Position numbers and translations under genes: made by a program. From Profundibacter sp033851955 (GTDB lineage: Bacteria > Pseudomonadota > Alphaproteobacteria > Rhodobacterales > Rhodobacteraceae): 64,000 nucleotides of DNA. The DNA is taken from NCBI GenBank assembly GCA_033851955.1, contig JAWSVK010000014.1, positions 62,001 to 126,000 of the forward strand, read 5' to 3'. Shown piece by piece: positions 53,674-62,524 of the stretch (positions are counted from its first letter, which is position 1; each line of letters starts with the position of its first letter). The notes under the pieces were generated by a model. That model was not told the DNA's origin and ran no database searches. It worked only from the letters and a program-made list of their open reading frames with translations.

Positions 53674-54675
53674 ATGAAATTCATCAAACAAGCCGCTTTA
53701 ACAGCCGCGCTGATTGTCGGCACGGCAGGCGTATCAACCGCCCAAGACCTAAAGTTCTTTACCATCGGCACAGGCGGCACTGCCTATACCTATTATCCAG
53801 TCGGCGGTGTAATCGCCAATGCCATCTCAAACCCACCCGGCTCGCGCGCTTGTGACGAGGGCGGATCTTGCGGCGTTGAAGGGCTGATCGCCTCTGCTGT
53901 GTCTTCACGTGGATCCGTTGACAATGTAAACGCCATCATCTCGGGCCTGCGCAACTCTGGTTTCGCACAATCCGATGTGGCCTATTGGGCCTTCACCGGC
54001 ACAGGCACCATGGACGGCCAAGCGCCTGCCACAGACCTGCGCACCATCGCCGCCCTGTTCGAAGAGCACATCCACTTGGTGGCATTGGCTGACAGCGGCA
54101 TCAACTCTGTGGCCGACCTAAAGGGCAAACGCGTGTCCCTGGATGAGCCAGGGTCCGGCACTTATGTCGACGCGGGATTGATCCTTGAGGCCAATGGCCT
54201 TGGTGCATCCGACGTCACAGCCGAAGCCCTTAAGGGGGCCGCCGCCGCCGAAGCGCTGCGCAACGGCAAAATCGACGCCTTCTTTGTGGTGGCAGGCTAC
54301 CCAACGGGCTCGCTGGTTGAACTGGCCTCAGCGGCAGACATCAAACTGGTGCCAATTTCCGGTGCCGGTGCAGATGCGCTGACTGAAAAATATGGCTTTT
54401 TCGCTTCTTCCGACATTCCGGCCGGAACCTATGAAGGCGTTGAAACCACCACAACCGTGGCCGTTGGCGCCCAGTGGTACACCTCAGCCAAAGAAGACGA
54501 AGCCCTGATCTATGGCATCACCAAAGCCTTGTGGAACGAAAAGACCCGCAAATTGCTGGACGTTGGCCACGCCAAGGGCAAAACCATCACGGCTGAAACC
54601 GCCCTGAGCGGAATCGGTGTGCCTTTGCACGCTGGCGCCGAGCGTTTCTACAAAGAAGCCGGGCTGCTGGAATAA
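53674..54675 (+). CDS. TAXI family TRAP transporter solute-binding protein
   Basis: 333 residues from an ATG after TAAGGGAGAAACC. Signal peptide (KFIKQAALTAALIVGTAGVS), then TIGTGGTAYTYYPVGGVIAN, the TAXI-type opening. The rest, with LFEEHIHLVALADSGINS and LDEPGSGTYVDAG, agrees. The extra-cytoplasmic receptor for a fused-permease TRAP transporter 78 bases on. TAXI substrates include glutamate, malate or unidentified organic acids. A strong terminator stands between the two genes. Confidence 0.93.
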   Translation: MKFIKQAALTAALIVGTAGVSTAQDLKFFTIGTGGTAYTYYPVGGVIANAISNPPGSRACDEGGSCGVEGLIASAVSSRGSVDNVNAIISGLRNSGFAQSDVAYWAFTGTGTMDGQAPATDLRTIAALFEEHIHLVALADSGINSVADLKGKRVSLDEPGSGTYVDAGLILEANGLGASDVTAEALKGAAAAEALRNGKIDAFFVVAGYPTGSLVELASAADIKLVPISGAGADALTEKYGFFASSDIPAGTYEGVETTTTVAVGAQWYTSAKEDEALIYGITKALWNEKTRKLLDVGHAKGKTITAETALSGIGVPLHAGAERFYKEAGLLE

Positions 54676-54696
54676 GCACCCCAACACATGACCCAA

Positions 54697-54727
54697 CCCC
54701 AAGCGCCCACCCGCGCTTGGGGTTTTT
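54697..54727 (+). terminator. Intrinsic terminator between TAXI receptor and TRAP permease genes
   Basis: Stem CCCCAAGCGC / GCGCTTGGGG, loop CCACCC, then five T. It begins 21 bases after the receptor stop and ends 26 bases before the permease start. Confidence 0.92.
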
Positions 54728-54753
54728 CATTTCCCCACCATACGGATTTCCCC

Positions 54754-56790
54754 ATGAGCGCAGACCCAAGCCCCGCGTTAACCCCCGAGCAACTCGCCGA
54801 GATTGAACGCAAATACGACCCCGAAACCGCTTTTCGCGCCACGGGTCCGAAACTGGCGCTGCTGATTGCGGGCATTTTGGTGGCCATGTCTGCCTATCAT
54901 TTTTATGCTTCAGGCTTTGGTTTGGTCCGCGAACTTTTGCACCGCGGCATTCACCTATCTTTTGTCCTTAGTTTGGTTTTCTTGCTGTTCAGCTGGCGCA
55001 AAAACAGCTCAACACAGGTTGCGCCCCGCGCTTGGTATCGGCTTGAAGGCGTGCCATTGTTCGACATCCTGTTTGCCATTCTGGCCGTTGGCGCGGCCCT
55101 CTATCTGCCGCTCTTGCCGCCTGCATCCCTTGCGTTGCGGGTTGGCAACCCTTCTGGCACTGACATCTTCATGGGCACCGCCCTGCTTGTTCTGGTGCTC
55201 GAGGCCACGCGGCGTTCGGTTGGCCCAACCCTGCCTATTATCGGCTTGTTGTTCATTGCATTCGCCTATTTCGGCCCATGGATGCCTGGCGCCTTAAAAC
55301 ACGGTGGCGCGTCATGGCTTGGCATCATCAACCACCTTTATATGACAAACCAAGGCATCTACGGCATCGCCATCGGCGTGATGGCGCAATACGTCTTTTT
55401 GTTCATCCTGTTTGGGGTGCTGGCCACCCGCATCGGCTTGGGCCAATTGTTCATAGACTTGGCCATGGTGATCGCTGGGCGCTATTCCGGCGGCCCCGCC
55501 AAGGTTGCGATTTTCTCATCTGCTTTTATGGGCACGATCTCGGGCTCTTCGATCGCCAACACCGTGACCACCGGCGCACTGACCATTCCGGCGATGAAAA
55601 AGGTCGGCTATCCGGCCCACTTTGCCGGTGCGGTCGAGGCCACCAGTTCCACGGGCGGCCAGATCACCCCGCCGATCCTAGGGGCTGCAGCCTTTATCAT
55701 GGTCGAATACCTTGAAATTCCGCTGCGTGATGTGCTGGCGGCGGCGCTGTTTCCCGCCTTGCTGCATTACTTTGGCATTTTCACCATGGTGCATTTGGAG
55801 GCCAAAAAGCTGGGCCTGCGGGGTTTGCGCGCCGAAGAGCTGCCTAAAATGGGGTTGGTGCTCAAAGACCATTGGTTGTCAATTATTCCACTGCTCATTC
55901 TGGTCTATATGATCCTGTCTGGCAAAACGCCGGATTATGCCGCCGTTTACGGCATCATCGCTTGCGTGGTGGTCGGTTTTTTGAACCCAACCCATCGCCT
56001 TACCATTCCTGATCTTTGGAACGCGCTGGGGGCCGGTGCCAAGAACACACTTGCGGTGGGGGCAGCGGCCGCGACCGTGGGCATCGTTGTGGGCGTTGTG
56101 ACCCTGACCGGAGTCGGGTTTCGCCTCGGTTATGTGGTGGTGCAAACAGCCACTGACATTGGTACATTCCTAAACACCCTGCCCCTGCTCAGCTACTTTA
56201 GCGTCACCCAATGGGCGCTGTTTATGTCGCTGATCCTGATCGCGATTTCCTGCATCATCATGGGCGCAGGCATCCCCACCACTGCCACTTACATCATCCT
56301 TGTGGCCGTGGCAGCACCGGCATTGGCCCAACTCGGCATCGAACCATTGGTCAGCCACTTCTTCGTATTTTACTACGGTGTGTTGGCCGACATAACGCCG
56401 CCGGTCGCGCTGGCGGCCTATGCGGCGGCGGGCATTGCCGGTTCTAACCCGTTCAAAACCGGCAACACGGCCTTTCGACTGGGGATCGCCAAAGCCTTGG
56501 TGCCCTTCGTCTTTGTCTACTCGCCTGCCCTGTTGCTGGTGGCAGACGGGTTCACATGGTGGCTGTTTACCGTGACATTGGCGGGCGCGATGCTTGGTAT
56601 CGCCAGCCTCGGCGTGTCCTTCTCAGGATATCTGCTCGCTCCGCTGCGCACATGGGAGCGCTGGTATGTGGCGATCGTGTCTTTGTTGTTCATCGCACCC
56701 GGACTGGAAACGATGGGCGTCGCAATGATCCTGATGGGCCCTATTTTACTGATACAGGTAAAACGCGCAAAACAGCCCACAGCAGAGTAA
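54754..56790 (+). CDS. TRAP transporter fused permease (DctQM-like)
   Basis: 678 residues from MSADPSPALTPEQ; the upstream ORF start at 54688 lies in the terminator. About 16 membrane helices: an N-terminal DctQ-like 4-helix part, then the DctM-like part with FSSAFMGTISGSSIANTVTTGA and ATSSTGGQITPPILGAAAFIM, the hallmark of the fused 4TM/12TM type that pairs with TAXI receptors. Na+-driven import across the inner membrane. Confidence 0.93.
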   Translation: MSADPSPALTPEQLAEIERKYDPETAFRATGPKLALLIAGILVAMSAYHFYASGFGLVRELLHRGIHLSFVLSLVFLLFSWRKNSSTQVAPRAWYRLEGVPLFDILFAILAVGAALYLPLLPPASLALRVGNPSGTDIFMGTALLVLVLEATRRSVGPTLPIIGLLFIAFAYFGPWMPGALKHGGASWLGIINHLYMTNQGIYGIAIGVMAQYVFLFILFGVLATRIGLGQLFIDLAMVIAGRYSGGPAKVAIFSSAFMGTISGSSIANTVTTGALTIPAMKKVGYPAHFAGAVEATSSTGGQITPPILGAAAFIMVEYLEIPLRDVLAAALFPALLHYFGIFTMVHLEAKKLGLRGLRAEELPKMGLVLKDHWLSIIPLLILVYMILSGKTPDYAAVYGIIACVVVGFLNPTHRLTIPDLWNALGAGAKNTLAVGAAAATVGIVVGVVTLTGVGFRLGYVVVQTATDIGTFLNTLPLLSYFSVTQWALFMSLILIAISCIIMGAGIPTTATYIILVAVAAPALAQLGIEPLVSHFFVFYYGVLADITPPVALAAYAAAGIAGSNPFKTGNTAFRLGIAKALVPFVFVYSPALLLVADGFTWWLFTVTLAGAMLGIASLGVSFSGYLLAPLRTWERWYVAIVSLLFIAPGLETMGVAMILMGPILLIQVKRAKQPTAE

Positions 56791-56865
56791 CGAGGCAGAA
56801 TTACGCTCCGCAGCCGGTGAGGCGGTCCTAAAAACCCGCTTTGCCATTCTTCTTGCTATAAATAC

Positions 56866-57339
56866 CTATTCTTCAACATCAATTGGCAAAACCGTGGTCG
56901 ATTTGATCTCTTCCATCGACAACAATGCAGTCACATTGAAAATCTTCACCTCCGCAATCAAGGCTTGATAAAACACATCATACGCCTTGGCGTTGGTCAC
57001 CCGAACTTTCAGAATGTAATCAATATCCCCCGCCAACCGGTGCGCCTCCATCACCTCGGGGCGTGCCTTTAGGGTGGTTAAAAACCGCGCCTGCCAGTCG
57101 GCATCATGTTCGCTGGTACGCACCAACACAAAGAAACAAGCCTCAAGCCCCAACGCCTGCGGGTCCAGTAGAACTGTTTGGCGCCCGATCACACCGGCAG
57201 CCTTTAACTTGCGAATTCTATTCCAAACCGGCGTCTTGCTTGACCCAACGTTGCGGGCAATTTCGTCCAAAGATCTCGAAGCATCTTGCTGCAGCTGCGC
57301 CAAAATCTTCCGGTCCAACCCATCCATTTGTGCCGACAT
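56866..57339 (-). CDS. Lrp/AsnC family regulator, second copy
   Basis: 157 residues. HTH (LDRKILAQLQQDASRSLDEIARNVGSSKTPVWNRIRKL), then RAM domain with FFVLVRTSEHD, RLAGDIDYILKVRV. Distinct from the copy at 50661. Converges with the TRAP permease. The upstream 439 bases hold two small dyads (57360-57371, 57432-57444) that may be Lrp sites. Target unknown. Confidence 0.93.
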   Translation of the reverse strand: MSAQMDGLDRKILAQLQQDASRSLDEIARNVGSSKTPVWNRIRKLKAAGVIGRQTVLLDPQALGLEACFFVLVRTSEHDADWQARFLTTLKARPEVMEAHRLAGDIDYILKVRVTNAKAYDVFYQALIAEVKIFNVTALLSMEEIKSTTVLPIDVEE

Positions 57340-57359
57340 CTAAAACCCTTTCAACAACA

Positions 57360-57444
57360 GAACATACGTTCCGCATTATGACCCCACATAGCAACGCCAC
57401 GCGAGTTCGTTCACACATACATCCATTTAGGGGAACATTATTCC
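57360..57444. promoter_or_regulatory. Possible Lrp operators
   Basis: GAACATACGTTC (57360-57371) and GGAACATTATTCC (57432-57444), two dyads sharing GAACAT, upstream of the Lrp gene. Autoregulation by such sites is common for Lrp/AsnC proteins. Weak evidence. Confidence 0.35.
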
Positions 57445-57778
57445 ATCCTGATAGGCGAACACAACTGCTATGTGATGAACCTATTCACCTGACACACGCC
57501 GCCAGCACAACAGAGCGCTAACCAAACTGCTTGAAATGCTGCATAATTCCCACAACCCGCTAAAATAGATTGATAAAATCATATTGATGTCCCGAAATTT
57601 ACCACATCTTGCGGGGCGAGGCATATGGCCCACAAGCCTGCCATATTCTTGCCCCAATTCGCCCTAGAAATCCACATAGAGGCGTGATCCCCTCCTATAA
57701 TGACATCCGCTTAACGAGACGTCTTGCATGGGAGATCACAAAGGCAACCGGGCTAATGCCCAAGGCAGGAGACAGAAA
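57445..57778. other. Intergenic, no clear gene
   Basis: 334 bases. An 85-codon frame at 57609-57866 overlaps the next small gene in another frame and has no RBS, so is not called. Nothing else seen. Confidence 0.4.
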
Positions 57779-57946
57779 ATGGCTAAGAAACCAAAAGCAG
57801 ACCCACGTGAAAAATCTGCACAAGAGCAATACCCACGTAAAATCGGCTATGTGGCCCATCGATTGAGGGATCTAAAACTGACCCCCAAAACCAATCCCGA
57901 AACGGAACAAACACCGTTTGTCATTTCGGACTGGGCCAGCATCTAG
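57779..57946 (+). CDS. Small unknown protein
   Basis: 55 residues from an ATG with AGGAGACAGAAA ahead, a strong RBS; an in-frame ATG at 57728 is less likely. MAKKPKADPREKSAQEQYPR is basic and is followed by a hydrophobic-charged end, PFVISDWASI. No family recognised. Stands 38 bases from the TfoX C-terminal gene. Confidence 0.5.
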   Translation: MAKKPKADPREKSAQEQYPRKIGYVAHRLRDLKLTPKTNPETEQTPFVISDWASI

Positions 57947-57984
57947 GCATTGCCAATCGTGCGAGAACAGGTAGGTTCTGACCT

Positions 57985-58320
57985 ATGTCAGACCCAATCT
58001 CTAGCATCAGAAACCTTGGCCCGGCCTCAGACGCGGTTTATGCGCGCGCGGGTATCGAAACTGCGGATCAATTGCGCGCACTTGGGCCTGATGCGGCCTA
58101 TAAAAAACTACTGCAATCTGGCTCAAAACCACATTTCATCGCTTTTTACGCTATGGTCATGGGGCTACAAGGTCGCCCCTGGACCGATTGCCAAGGCGAC
58201 GAGAAAATTGCCCTGCGAAAACGCTTTGACGCGATCAAGGCAGGCGGGCACGACAAAGGCCGCTCCGAACTCGAAGCGGCCCTTGATATTATCGGTGTCA
58301 TCAAACCGAGACGCAGCTAA
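57985..58320 (+). CDS. TfoX/Sxy C-terminal domain protein
   Basis: 111 residues. ISSIRNLGPASDAVYARAGI begins the helix-hairpin-helix-like TfoX C-terminal domain (LGPKSAEALKAAGI pattern), with YKKLLQSG. No N-terminal TfoX domain, so the role in competence regulation known for full-length TfoX is unlikely to be the same. Cytoplasmic. Followed by the twin hairpins. Confidence 0.8.
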   Translation: MSDPISSIRNLGPASDAVYARAGIETADQLRALGPDAAYKKLLQSGSKPHFIAFYAMVMGLQGRPWTDCQGDEKIALRKRFDAIKAGGHDKGRSELEAALDIIGVIKPRRS

Positions 58321-58364
58321 AATTATTTCAAATAATTTTAATAGGATTTTTTGAAAAAATCCTA
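58320..58364. terminator. Twin hairpin, bidirectional terminator-like repeat
   Basis: AAATTATTT-C-AAATAATTT (58320-58338), then TAGGATTTTTT-G-AAAAAATCCTA (58342-58364), between the TfoX-like gene and the opposing ndk. Same layout as 7999-8044. Confidence 0.75.
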
Positions 58365-58787
58365 CTAGCCGACCAGCTCAAGGCCTGAAAAGAAGAATGC
58401 GATTTCTTCAGCGGCAGTTTCTGGCGCATCTGAACCGTGAACTGAGTTTTCTCCAATTGACAGCGCGAACTCTTTACGGATTGTGCCAGCATCCGCATCT
58501 GCAGGGTTTGTTGCACCCATAACTTCACGGTTTTTCGCAATCGCGTCTTCGCCTTCAAGAACTTGAACAACAATTGGCTCAGAGATCATGAATTCGCACA
58601 ATTCACCAAAGAACGGACGTTCCGCGTGCACACCGTAGAATTGCTGCGCTTGCGCCAGTGTCAATTGAATACGCTTGCTTGCGACAATGCGCAGGCCAGC
58701 GGTCTCGAACTTGGCCACAATCGGGCCCGTCAGGTTGCGTTTGGTGGCGTCGGGTTTGATGATCGAAAATGTGCGCTGAAGAGCCAT
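58365..58787 (-). CDS. ndk: Nucleoside diphosphate kinase
   Basis: 140 residues, standard length. It begins MALQRTFSIIKPDATKRNLT and has the active-site histidine region NSVHGSDAPETA. Transfers phosphate from ATP to other nucleoside diphosphates. Convergent with the TfoX-like gene; divergent from the ABC-F gene (129 bases). Confidence 0.97.
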   Translation of the reverse strand: MALQRTFSIIKPDATKRNLTGPIVAKFETAGLRIVASKRIQLTLAQAQQFYGVHAERPFFGELCEFMISEPIVVQVLEGEDAIAKNREVMGATNPADADAGTIRKEFALSIGENSVHGSDAPETAAEEIAFFFSGLELVG

Positions 58788-58916
58788 GGGTCATTCTTTC
58801 TATGAAGGGCGGGCAAAATCGCCCAGCCGTGATAATTTCGACGCCCTGCTAACACGGGTTCACCCTTATGAAAAGCGGTGATTGACCTTCGCCCATTGAT
58901 AGGGCAAACCGCGCCC

Positions 58917-60764
58917 ATGTTACGTATCAATGATCTGAACTTCGCCATTCAGGGTCGTCCCCTGTTTGAAGGCGCCAGCGCCACCATCCCGACGGGCCAC
59001 AAAGTGGGCCTGATCGGACGCAATGGTGCGGGTAAAACCACGCTTTTTAACCTGATCCGCGGTGATATACCTTCGGAAACCGGCACCATCAGCATGCCCG
59101 CTCGCGCCCGTATGGGCGGCGTCAGCCAAGAGGTGCCCGGCAACGAAGTGTCGCTGATCGACACGGTTTTGGCCGCAGACACCGAACGCGCGGCCCTTTT
59201 AGCCGAAGCCGATTCTGCCACCGACCCACACCGGATTGCCGAGGTTCACACCCGTTTGGCCGACATCGACGCCTATTCCGCCGAGGCCCGCGCCTCGTCG
59301 ATCCTAAAGGGGCTTGGCTTTGATGGTGCGGAACAAAAGATGCCCTGCTCGGCCTTTTCAGGTGGTTGGCGGATGCGGGTGGCCTTGGCCGCCGTGTTGT
59401 TCAGCGAGCCCGATTACCTGCTGCTCGATGAGCCGACCAACTACCTTGACCTTGAAGGCGCACTTTGGCTTGAGGCCTACCTCGTCAAATACCCCCACAC
59501 GGTTTTGATCATTTCGCACGATCGCGAATTACTGAACCGTGCTGTCGGCGCGATCCTGCACCTGGAAAACCGCAGCCTGACCTATTACACGGGCCCCTAC
59601 GATCAATTCGTGCGCCAACGCGCTGCAAAACGCGAAGTCCAAGCCGCCGCCGCCAAAAAACAAGACCTGCAACGCGCCCACCTTCAAAGCTTTGTGGATC
59701 GCTTCAAAGCCAAAGCGTCAAAAGCCAAGCAAGCCCAGTCACGGGTCAAAATGCTGGAAAAAATGGAAACCATTCGCGCACCAGAAGATGCGGCGCGCAC
59801 GGTGTTCACATTTCCTGAACCCGAAGAGCTGTCTCCACCGATTATTTCGCTTGAAGATGCCTCCGTGGGTTACGACGGAAAAACCGTTCTGCGCAACCTG
59901 AACCTGCGCATCGATCAGGATGATCGGATCGCACTGCTGGGTAAGAACGGTCAGGGAAAGTCCACCCTTGCCAAGCTGTTATCAGACAGACTTCAACCAA
60001 TGTCAGGCAAAATGTCCCAATCGCGCAAGCTGCGGATCGGCTTTTTCGCCCAGCATCAGGTGGACGAACTCTACGTTGATGAAACCCCGCTACAACACTT
60101 GCTGCGCGAGCGGCCCGCCGAGGGCCAAGCCAAACTGAGGGCCCGTTTGGCGGGCTTTGGTCTGGGGCCGGATCAGGCCGAAACCGAGGTTGGACGACTG
60201 TCCGGCGGGCAAAAGGCACGGCTGTCGTTGTTGCTGGCCACCCTGCCCGCGCCGCATCTGCTGATTTTGGATGAGCCGACCAACCACCTTGATATCGAAA
60301 GCCGCGAAGCGCTGGTCGAAGCGCTGACCGCCTATTCAGGCGCTGTGATCCTGATCAGCCACGACATGCACTTGTTGTCGATGGTCGCGGACCGTCTGTG
60401 GTTGGTCAAAGATGGCGGCGTTTCAGTTTGGCAGGAAGATCTGCAAGCTTACCGCAAAGACCTGCTGACCAAAGACACGCCAGACAAGCCTAAAAAGCCC
60501 AAAGCTGCGCCAAAAAAGGCGTCTCGCGATCAAGTTCTTGCCCTAAAGGCGGATGTGCGTAAATGCGAGGAACGGGTTAAGAAACTGAACGATATGCGCG
60601 ACAAACTGGCCAAAAAGCTGGCCGATCCAGCGCTTTATGATGAGGATGCGGGCAATCAGGCCGAGCCCTGGCAACGCAAGTATTCTGAGGTGATGAATGC
60701 CTTGGACCGCGCAGATGAGATGTGGATGAAAGCGCTGGAAAAACTGGAAAAAGCACAGGCTTAA
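58917..60764 (+). CDS. ABC-F family ATPase (Uup/EttA-like)
   Basis: 615 residues from MLRINDLNFAIQGRP. Two ABC cassettes with no membrane helices: Walker A GRNGAGKTT and GKNGQGKST, signatures FSGGWRMRVALA and LSGGQKARLSLL, Walker B YLLLDEPTNYLDLE and LLILDEPTNHLDIE. A linker with DRFKAKASKAKQAQSRVKML between the cassettes is the P-site tRNA-interacting arm. A coiled-coil tail (KADVRKCEERVKKLNDMRDK) resembles Uup. Ribosome-associated translation factor, cytoplasmic. Three bases ahead of marC. Confidence 0.94.
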   Translation: MLRINDLNFAIQGRPLFEGASATIPTGHKVGLIGRNGAGKTTLFNLIRGDIPSETGTISMPARARMGGVSQEVPGNEVSLIDTVLAADTERAALLAEADSATDPHRIAEVHTRLADIDAYSAEARASSILKGLGFDGAEQKMPCSAFSGGWRMRVALAAVLFSEPDYLLLDEPTNYLDLEGALWLEAYLVKYPHTVLIISHDRELLNRAVGAILHLENRSLTYYTGPYDQFVRQRAAKREVQAAAAKKQDLQRAHLQSFVDRFKAKASKAKQAQSRVKMLEKMETIRAPEDAARTVFTFPEPEELSPPIISLEDASVGYDGKTVLRNLNLRIDQDDRIALLGKNGQGKSTLAKLLSDRLQPMSGKMSQSRKLRIGFFAQHQVDELYVDETPLQHLLRERPAEGQAKLRARLAGFGLGPDQAETEVGRLSGGQKARLSLLLATLPAPHLLILDEPTNHLDIESREALVEALTAYSGAVILISHDMHLLSMVADRLWLVKDGGVSVWQEDLQAYRKDLLTKDTPDKPKKPKAAPKKASRDQVLALKADVRKCEERVKKLNDMRDKLAKKLADPALYDEDAGNQAEPWQRKYSEVMNALDRADEMWMKALEKLEKAQA

Positions 60765-60767
60765 CCC

Positions 60768-61385
60768 ATGGATTACACTGCCTTTTTCACAGCCTTTATC
60801 ACCCTATTTGTGATCATCGATCCCATCGGGTTGGCACCCATGTTTGTGGCTCTGACCAAAGGCGAGGAAACCAGCCATCGACGCGGCATCGCCATTCGCG
60901 CCACACTTATTGCAGGCGTATTGTTGGTGCTGTTTGGACTGTTTGGCGAGGCCGTGTTGGGCTTTGCCGGCATCTCGATGCCCGCCTTTCGGATTGCGGG
61001 CGGTATTTTACTGTTTCTAACGGCGCTCGACATGTTGTTTGAGCGCCGCAGTGAGCGGCGCAAAGGTCAGGCCAGTGCGGCCAACGACCCATCCGTATTT
61101 CCGCTGGCAACACCGCTGATTGCGGGGCCAGGCTCCATTGCGACGATGATTTTGCTGACCGGAGAAGCGGGGGGCGACTGGGCCGTGATAGGTTTGGTGA
61201 TGTTGGTCTTGGTTGCTGTTCTACTGCTGGTTTTATTGGCGTTCATGTCCGCGGGCCTGCTGGAACGCGCCTTGGGCACCACCGGAACCAATGTGGTCAG
61301 CCGTTTGCTGGGCATGTTGCTGGCAGCCCTTTCGGTTCAGTTCGTGGTAGACGGAATCACCGCGATCAACTGGGCTGGCGTCTAG
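60768..61385 (+). CDS. MarC family membrane protein
   Basis: 205 residues, six membrane helices. Family motif FVIIDPIGLAPMFVALT near the start and LIAGPGSIATMILL in the second half. MarC has no proven transport function in spite of its name. Likely co-transcribed with the ABC-F gene three bases upstream. Confidence 0.92.
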   Translation: MDYTAFFTAFITLFVIIDPIGLAPMFVALTKGEETSHRRGIAIRATLIAGVLLVLFGLFGEAVLGFAGISMPAFRIAGGILLFLTALDMLFERRSERRKGQASAANDPSVFPLATPLIAGPGSIATMILLTGEAGGDWAVIGLVMLVLVAVLLLVLLAFMSAGLLERALGTTGTNVVSRLLGMLLAALSVQFVVDGITAINWAGV

Positions 61386-61425
61386 GGCGAACATACCTAT
61401 ATGTTAGGTGTGAAAGGCGGCTTTG

Positions 61426-62007
61426 ATGAATTCTGATAATATCGCACAATTGGTGTATTTGGTGCTGCTTGGCAGTGTGATTGCCGGATCATTCATGGTC
61501 AGCAATCGCAAAAACCTAGGAAAAACCGCACAACAAGCCGCTATTTGGGGGCTGATTTTTGTCGGCACCATTGCCGCCATCGGCTTGTGGTCCGACATCC
61601 GTGACACTGTTGCACCCAGTCAATCGTATATCGACGGGATGGCGACGGTTGAAGTGCCGCGCGCGCCGGATGGGCATTACTATCTGGATCTGGAAATTGA
61701 CGGCACCACGGTTCGATTTGTCATTGATACCGGAGCCTCGGATGTGGTGCTGACCAAGGGTGATGCGCAGCGGGTCGGCATTGATGTCGATAACCTGTTT
61801 TTCGGCGACATTGCCAGCACCGCCAACGGCGAAGTGCGCACGGCGCGGGTGCGGTTAAAAAATGTGAAACTAGGCGAAATTGTTGATCTAAGCCTTGGGG
61901 CATCCGTGAACGCGGGCGAGATGCGCACGTCACTGTTGGGGATGACATACCTGCAGCGCTACAGCAAAATTGAACTTGGTGGCGGCAAGATGGTGCTGAG
62001 GCGTTAA
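61426..62007 (+). CDS. Clan AA aspartic protease, TIGR02281 type
   Basis: 193 residues from the ATG; a TTG three bases earlier is an alternative. Two N-terminal membrane helices (AQLVYLVLLGSVIAGSFMV and AAIWGLIFVGTIAAIGLW), then a retropepsin-like domain with the single active-site DTGAS in VRFVIDTGASDVVL. Half-length and so a dimer. Membrane-anchored periplasmic or cytoplasmic protease of unknown target. 40 bases after marC. Confidence 0.9.
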   Translation: MNSDNIAQLVYLVLLGSVIAGSFMVSNRKNLGKTAQQAAIWGLIFVGTIAAIGLWSDIRDTVAPSQSYIDGMATVEVPRAPDGHYYLDLEIDGTTVRFVIDTGASDVVLTKGDAQRVGIDVDNLFFGDIASTANGEVRTARVRLKNVKLGEIVDLSLGASVNAGEMRTSLLGMTYLQRYSKIELGGGKMVLRR

Positions 62008-62065
62008 AGAGGATTTATGCGCTGCGCGCGGCGGATATTTATAAAAAGAAGAAAGGAGGCGCGTT

Positions 62066-62524
62066 TTAGCGTTCGGCTTTCTTTTCCCAATTGCCGCTTT
62101 CTTGGGACCAGTATTGGGCAGAACAGCCCGCATCCGTCAGGGCTTTCCATTGGCTGCGGGCGTGGGTTAATGCGGCCTCGTCGTTGCCGTCAAACAGGAT
62201 GCTGACACGCTCCATTTTGGTGACTTGTTCGGCCGTCACGTCGGCACCATCTACTGCCAACACACAGGTTGGATTGTTCGCAGCGGTATTGGCTGTCGTC
62301 AAAATGATGGGTTGCTGGGCGTCGTTTGCGCCGCCCGCCAACCCGTGCGGCAAAAACGAATCCGGTCTGCCCTGCCATAGCCGTTCATCCAGCCATTTCA
62401 AACGGTTATCATCCCTTCCGCGCACCATCACGCGCCATCCAGCTGCGACGGATTTCTCCAACAGCATGGGCAGAACCGTTTCCAACGGCGCGCGCGTTAA
62501 GTGGTAGAAATAGGCAGCGCCCAT
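62066..62524 (-). CDS. holC: DNA polymerase III chi subunit HolC
   Basis: 152 residues from MGAAYFYHLTRAP; the ATG overlaps the pepA stop (ATGA), and the longer frame to 62650 lies in pepA. It has the chi opening, LEKSVAAGWRVMVRGRDD, and GGANDAQQPIILTT. Links the clamp loader to SSB at the replication fork. The pepA-holC pair is conserved in proteobacteria. Confidence 0.94.
   Translation of the reverse strand: MGAAYFYHLTRAPLETVLPMLLEKSVAAGWRVMVRGRDDNRLKWLDERLWQGRPDSFLPHGLAGGANDAQQPIILTTANTAANNPTCVLAVDGADVTAEQVTKMERVSILFDGNDEAALTHARSQWKALTDAGCSAQYWSQESGNWEKKAER

Noticed and set aside
57609..57866. 85-codon open frame near the second Lrp gene
   Set aside because: Overlaps the better-supported small gene at 57779 in another frame and has no RBS.
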